The translations under genes and the position numbers were made by a program. Below, piece by piece: positions 44,000-45,764 of a DNA stretch of 45,764 nucleotides. Under the pieces are notes generated by a model that was not told the origin of the DNA, made no database searches, and saw only the letters and a program-made list of their open reading frames with translations. The DNA lies in assembly GCA_012517195.1 (NCBI GenBank), contig JAAYVK010000089.1, forward strand, positions 1 through 45,764, read 5' to 3'. Position 1 is the first letter of the stretch. Every line of letters begins with the position of its first letter. Origin of the DNA: Synergistaceae bacterium (GTDB lineage Bacteria; Synergistota; Synergistia; Synergistales; 79-D21).

Positions 44000-44629
44000 T
44001 TACCGTTCAAGCTGCTTGAGAAAGAAAAGGAGCTTCTCCAGTTCCGTGGCGATATCCACGTGGTAGACGAGAACGGACTTCGGAACGATCACCGCGGTCT
44101 GTGCGAAGGAAAGGATCCCCCGGATCGTCCCCGCAGCCACCGCTCGGTCGACACATCCCTGCGCTGCCGCCGCGGGTACCGTCAGGATCAGGATCTCGAC
44201 CTGCTGTTCCCTGAGGACATCGGTGATCTTCTCGATCGGGTAGCAGGGGATCCCCATGATGGATCGGCCGACCTTTCCAGGATCGACATCGAAAAGGGCA
44301 AGGACCTTGAACTTGCTGCTCTGAAAGGCCTTGTGCCCTAAAAGGGCTTCACCCAGCCGCCCGACGCCCACCAGGGCGATACGCCAAAGCCGGGGGGTTG
44401 AAAGGATGCTCTTGATATGCTCGTACAGTTTCTCGACATGGTAGCCCACACCCCGCTTGCCAATCTCCCCGAAGTAGGAAAGATCCTTTCGGACCTGACT
44501 GGCTTTCAGGGAGAGCATCTCCCCGATCTCCTGCGAGGAAACCACCCTGCGGCCCTCTTCATGAAGAAGCTCCAGGAGGCGGTAATACTGGACCAGCCTT
44601 TCTATCGTCGGCTCGGCAACTTTCATCAA
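44000..44629 (-). CDS. rex: Redox-sensing transcriptional repressor Rex
   Basis: RLVQYYRLLELLHEEGRRVVSSQEIGEMLSLKASQVRKDLSYFGEIGKRGVGY; Rossmann VGVGRLGEALLGH. Confidence 0.97.
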   Translation of the reverse strand: MMKVAEPTIERLVQYYRLLELLHEEGRRVVSSQEIGEMLSLKASQVRKDLSYFGEIGKRGVGYHVEKLYEHIKSILSTPRLWRIALVGVGRLGEALLGHKAFQSSKFKVLALFDVDPGKVGRSIMGIPCYPIEKITDVLREQQVEILILTVPAAAAQGCVDRAVAAGTIRGILSFAQTAVIVPKSVLVYHVDIATELEKLLFFLKQLER

Positions 44630-44662
44630 CGCGATCCCCCGATCTCGGTGCCGTTTGCCGGC

Positions 44663-45043
44663 CTACTGTCGGCTAGCGACGACCTCGATTTCGACCAGGG
44701 CCCCTTTCGGCAGGGCAGACACCTCGACGAACGAGCGCGCCGGAGGCTCCTCGCTGAAGAAACGGCCGTAGACCTCGTTGACGGCCGCAAACGTCCCCAT
44801 ATCGGTGGAAAAGACGGTTGCCTTGACAACATGACGCAGTGTCAGGCCCTGCGACTCGAGGAGGGCCGTGATGTTCTTCAGGACCTGCTCCGCCTGGGCA
44901 GCAGCGTCGCCCTCCACGAGCGAACCGGTTTTCGGGTCAATCGGGATCTGGCCTGAAAGGAACAGGAAATCCCCTGCCCAAACGCCCTGACTGTAAGGGC
45001 CGATCGCTGCCGGCGCATTCTCGGTTGAAATGATTTTCTTCAC
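44663..45043 (-). CDS. RidA family (YjgF/YER057c) deaminase
   Basis: MKKIISTENAPAAIGPYSQGVWAGDFLFLSGQIPIDP...VNEVYGRFF...PARSFVEVSALPKGALVEIE. Confidence 0.96.
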   Translation of the reverse strand: MKKIISTENAPAAIGPYSQGVWAGDFLFLSGQIPIDPKTGSLVEGDAAAQAEQVLKNITALLESQGLTLRHVVKATVFSTDMGTFAAVNEVYGRFFSEEPPARSFVEVSALPKGALVEIEVVASRQ

Positions 45044-45071
45044 TCAATCCACTCCCTCTCGTTTTATTTTT

Positions 45072-45359
45072 TCAGGAATCCAGCCCGTTTCCCCAAAGGC
45101 CCTCCGCTTTCACGCGCCGATCCTCGAGTACGCGAAACATCGAGTTTTCTCCGCGCGGGATCCGGGGCTCTCCCGAAAGGACCTCGACAAGAAGAACCCT
45201 TGTCGGATAGGCGATTTCGATCCGGTCGGCCGAGCGGACTTCCGCCGATGGCTTGACGGTTTTCCCGTTCAGCTTCACCGCGCCCATCTCCACCATCTCT
45301 CTCGCGGCGGTCCTCCGCTTCACCAGGCGTGAGAGCTTGAGGAAAAGGTCAATCCTCAT
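45072..45359 (-). CDS. S4-domain RNA-binding protein, RqcP/YabO-like
   Basis: MRIDLFLKLSRLVKRRTAAREMVEMGAVKLNGKTVKPSAEVRSADRIEI; start refined to 45359. Confidence 0.85.
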   Translation of the reverse strand: MRIDLFLKLSRLVKRRTAAREMVEMGAVKLNGKTVKPSAEVRSADRIEIAYPTRVLLVEVLSGEPRIPRGENSMFRVLEDRRVKAEGLWGNGLDS

Positions 45360-45388
45360 GTTTGATCCGTCCGTCACAAACCCTTCGA

Positions 45389-45417
45389 AGTATACCAAAA
45401 TCCATTAACCGCAACAA
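45389..45417 (-). promoter_or_regulatory. Promoter of the S4-ridA(-rex) unit (TTGTTG-N17-TATACT, extended -10)
   Basis: -35 TTGTTG at 45412-45417, -10 TATACT at 45389-45394 preceded by TGG, 17 bp spacer, in the gap after rpoD. Confidence 0.65.
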
Positions 45418-45428
45418 ATGCCGCATCC

Positions 45429-45764
45429 TTATTCGAGGAAATCCCGCAACTTGCGGCTCCGGCTGGGGTGGCGGAGCTTGCGCAGCGCCTTGGCTTCAAT
45501 CTGCCGAATCCTTTCCCGGGTCACGCCAAAGCGCTTCCCCACCTCTTCGAGGGTGTAGGCGTGTCCGTCTTCCAGGCCGAATCTCAGGTGCAGGACTTCC
45601 CTTTCACGGTCGGTCAGATCTTCGAGCATTTCTTCCAGTTGCTCCCGCAGAAGCTGCCTCGAGGCCGCGTCCTCGGGGCTCGGAAGATCCTTATCCTCAA
45701 GGAAGTCCCCGAGCTGACTGTCTTCCTCCTCGCCTATGGGGGTTTCCAGGGAAACGGGTTCCTG
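45429..45764 (-). CDS. rpoD: RNA polymerase sigma factor RpoD, C-terminal part (truncated by window edge)
   Basis: ...[68 protein letters not shown] (region 4); frame is open to the window edge. Confidence 0.97.
   Translation of the reverse strand, partial: QEPVSLETPIGEEEDSQLGDFLEDKDLPSPEDAASRQLLREQLEEMLEDLTDREREVLHLRFGLEDGHAYTLEEVGKRFGVTRERIRQIEAKALRKLRHPSRSRKLRDFLE

Noticed and set aside
43502-45428. Rex operator (TTGTG-N8-CACAA type)
   Set aside because: Looked around yajC/secD/rex/S4 promoters; only half-site-like fragments such as TTTGTGAC, no palindrome.

Overview
The window is a dense, GC-rich bacterial housekeeping region. Essentially every credible gene lies on the minus strand, from rpoD (3' part, right edge) to tuf (5' part, left edge). 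Order in the direction of transcription: rpoD - S4-domain RqcP-like - ridA - rex - yajC - secD - secF // phasin-like - radical SAM - LapA-like - recJ - relA/spoT - dtd - MBL hydrolase - radC - mreB - mreC - mreD - mrdA (PBP2) - minC - minD - minE - rodA - TIGR03960-type radical SAM - DUF2344 - rng - smc - TrmN6-like methylase - rsmI - metG // tatD - tgt - Sua5 / tRNA-Leu(CAG) // rpoB - rpoC // L7Ae-like - rpsL - rpsG - fusA - tuf. I found no mobile element, CRISPR array, phage or defence island. The gene content and the Rex/MinCDE/TIGR03960/DUF2344 combination suggest a Synergistota- or Firmicutes-like genome (inference, low confidence). The most interesting signals are: (1) intrinsic terminators fused to near-consensus promoters (TTGACA-N17-TATTAT) at the tRNA-Leu/rpoB and rpoC/str-operon junctions, with the rpoB -35 box lying inside the terminator hairpin; (2) a hairpin that sequesters the rpoB Shine-Dalgarno; (3) a very large RpoC (1639 aa) with an N-terminal insert of about 165 aa and an extra C-terminal segment of about 300 aa carrying beta/beta'-module-like repeats; (4) a translationally coupled phasin-like/radical SAM/LapA-like module of unknown function heading a near-gapless run of 23 genes. 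No searches or folding programs were run; all calls are by eye.
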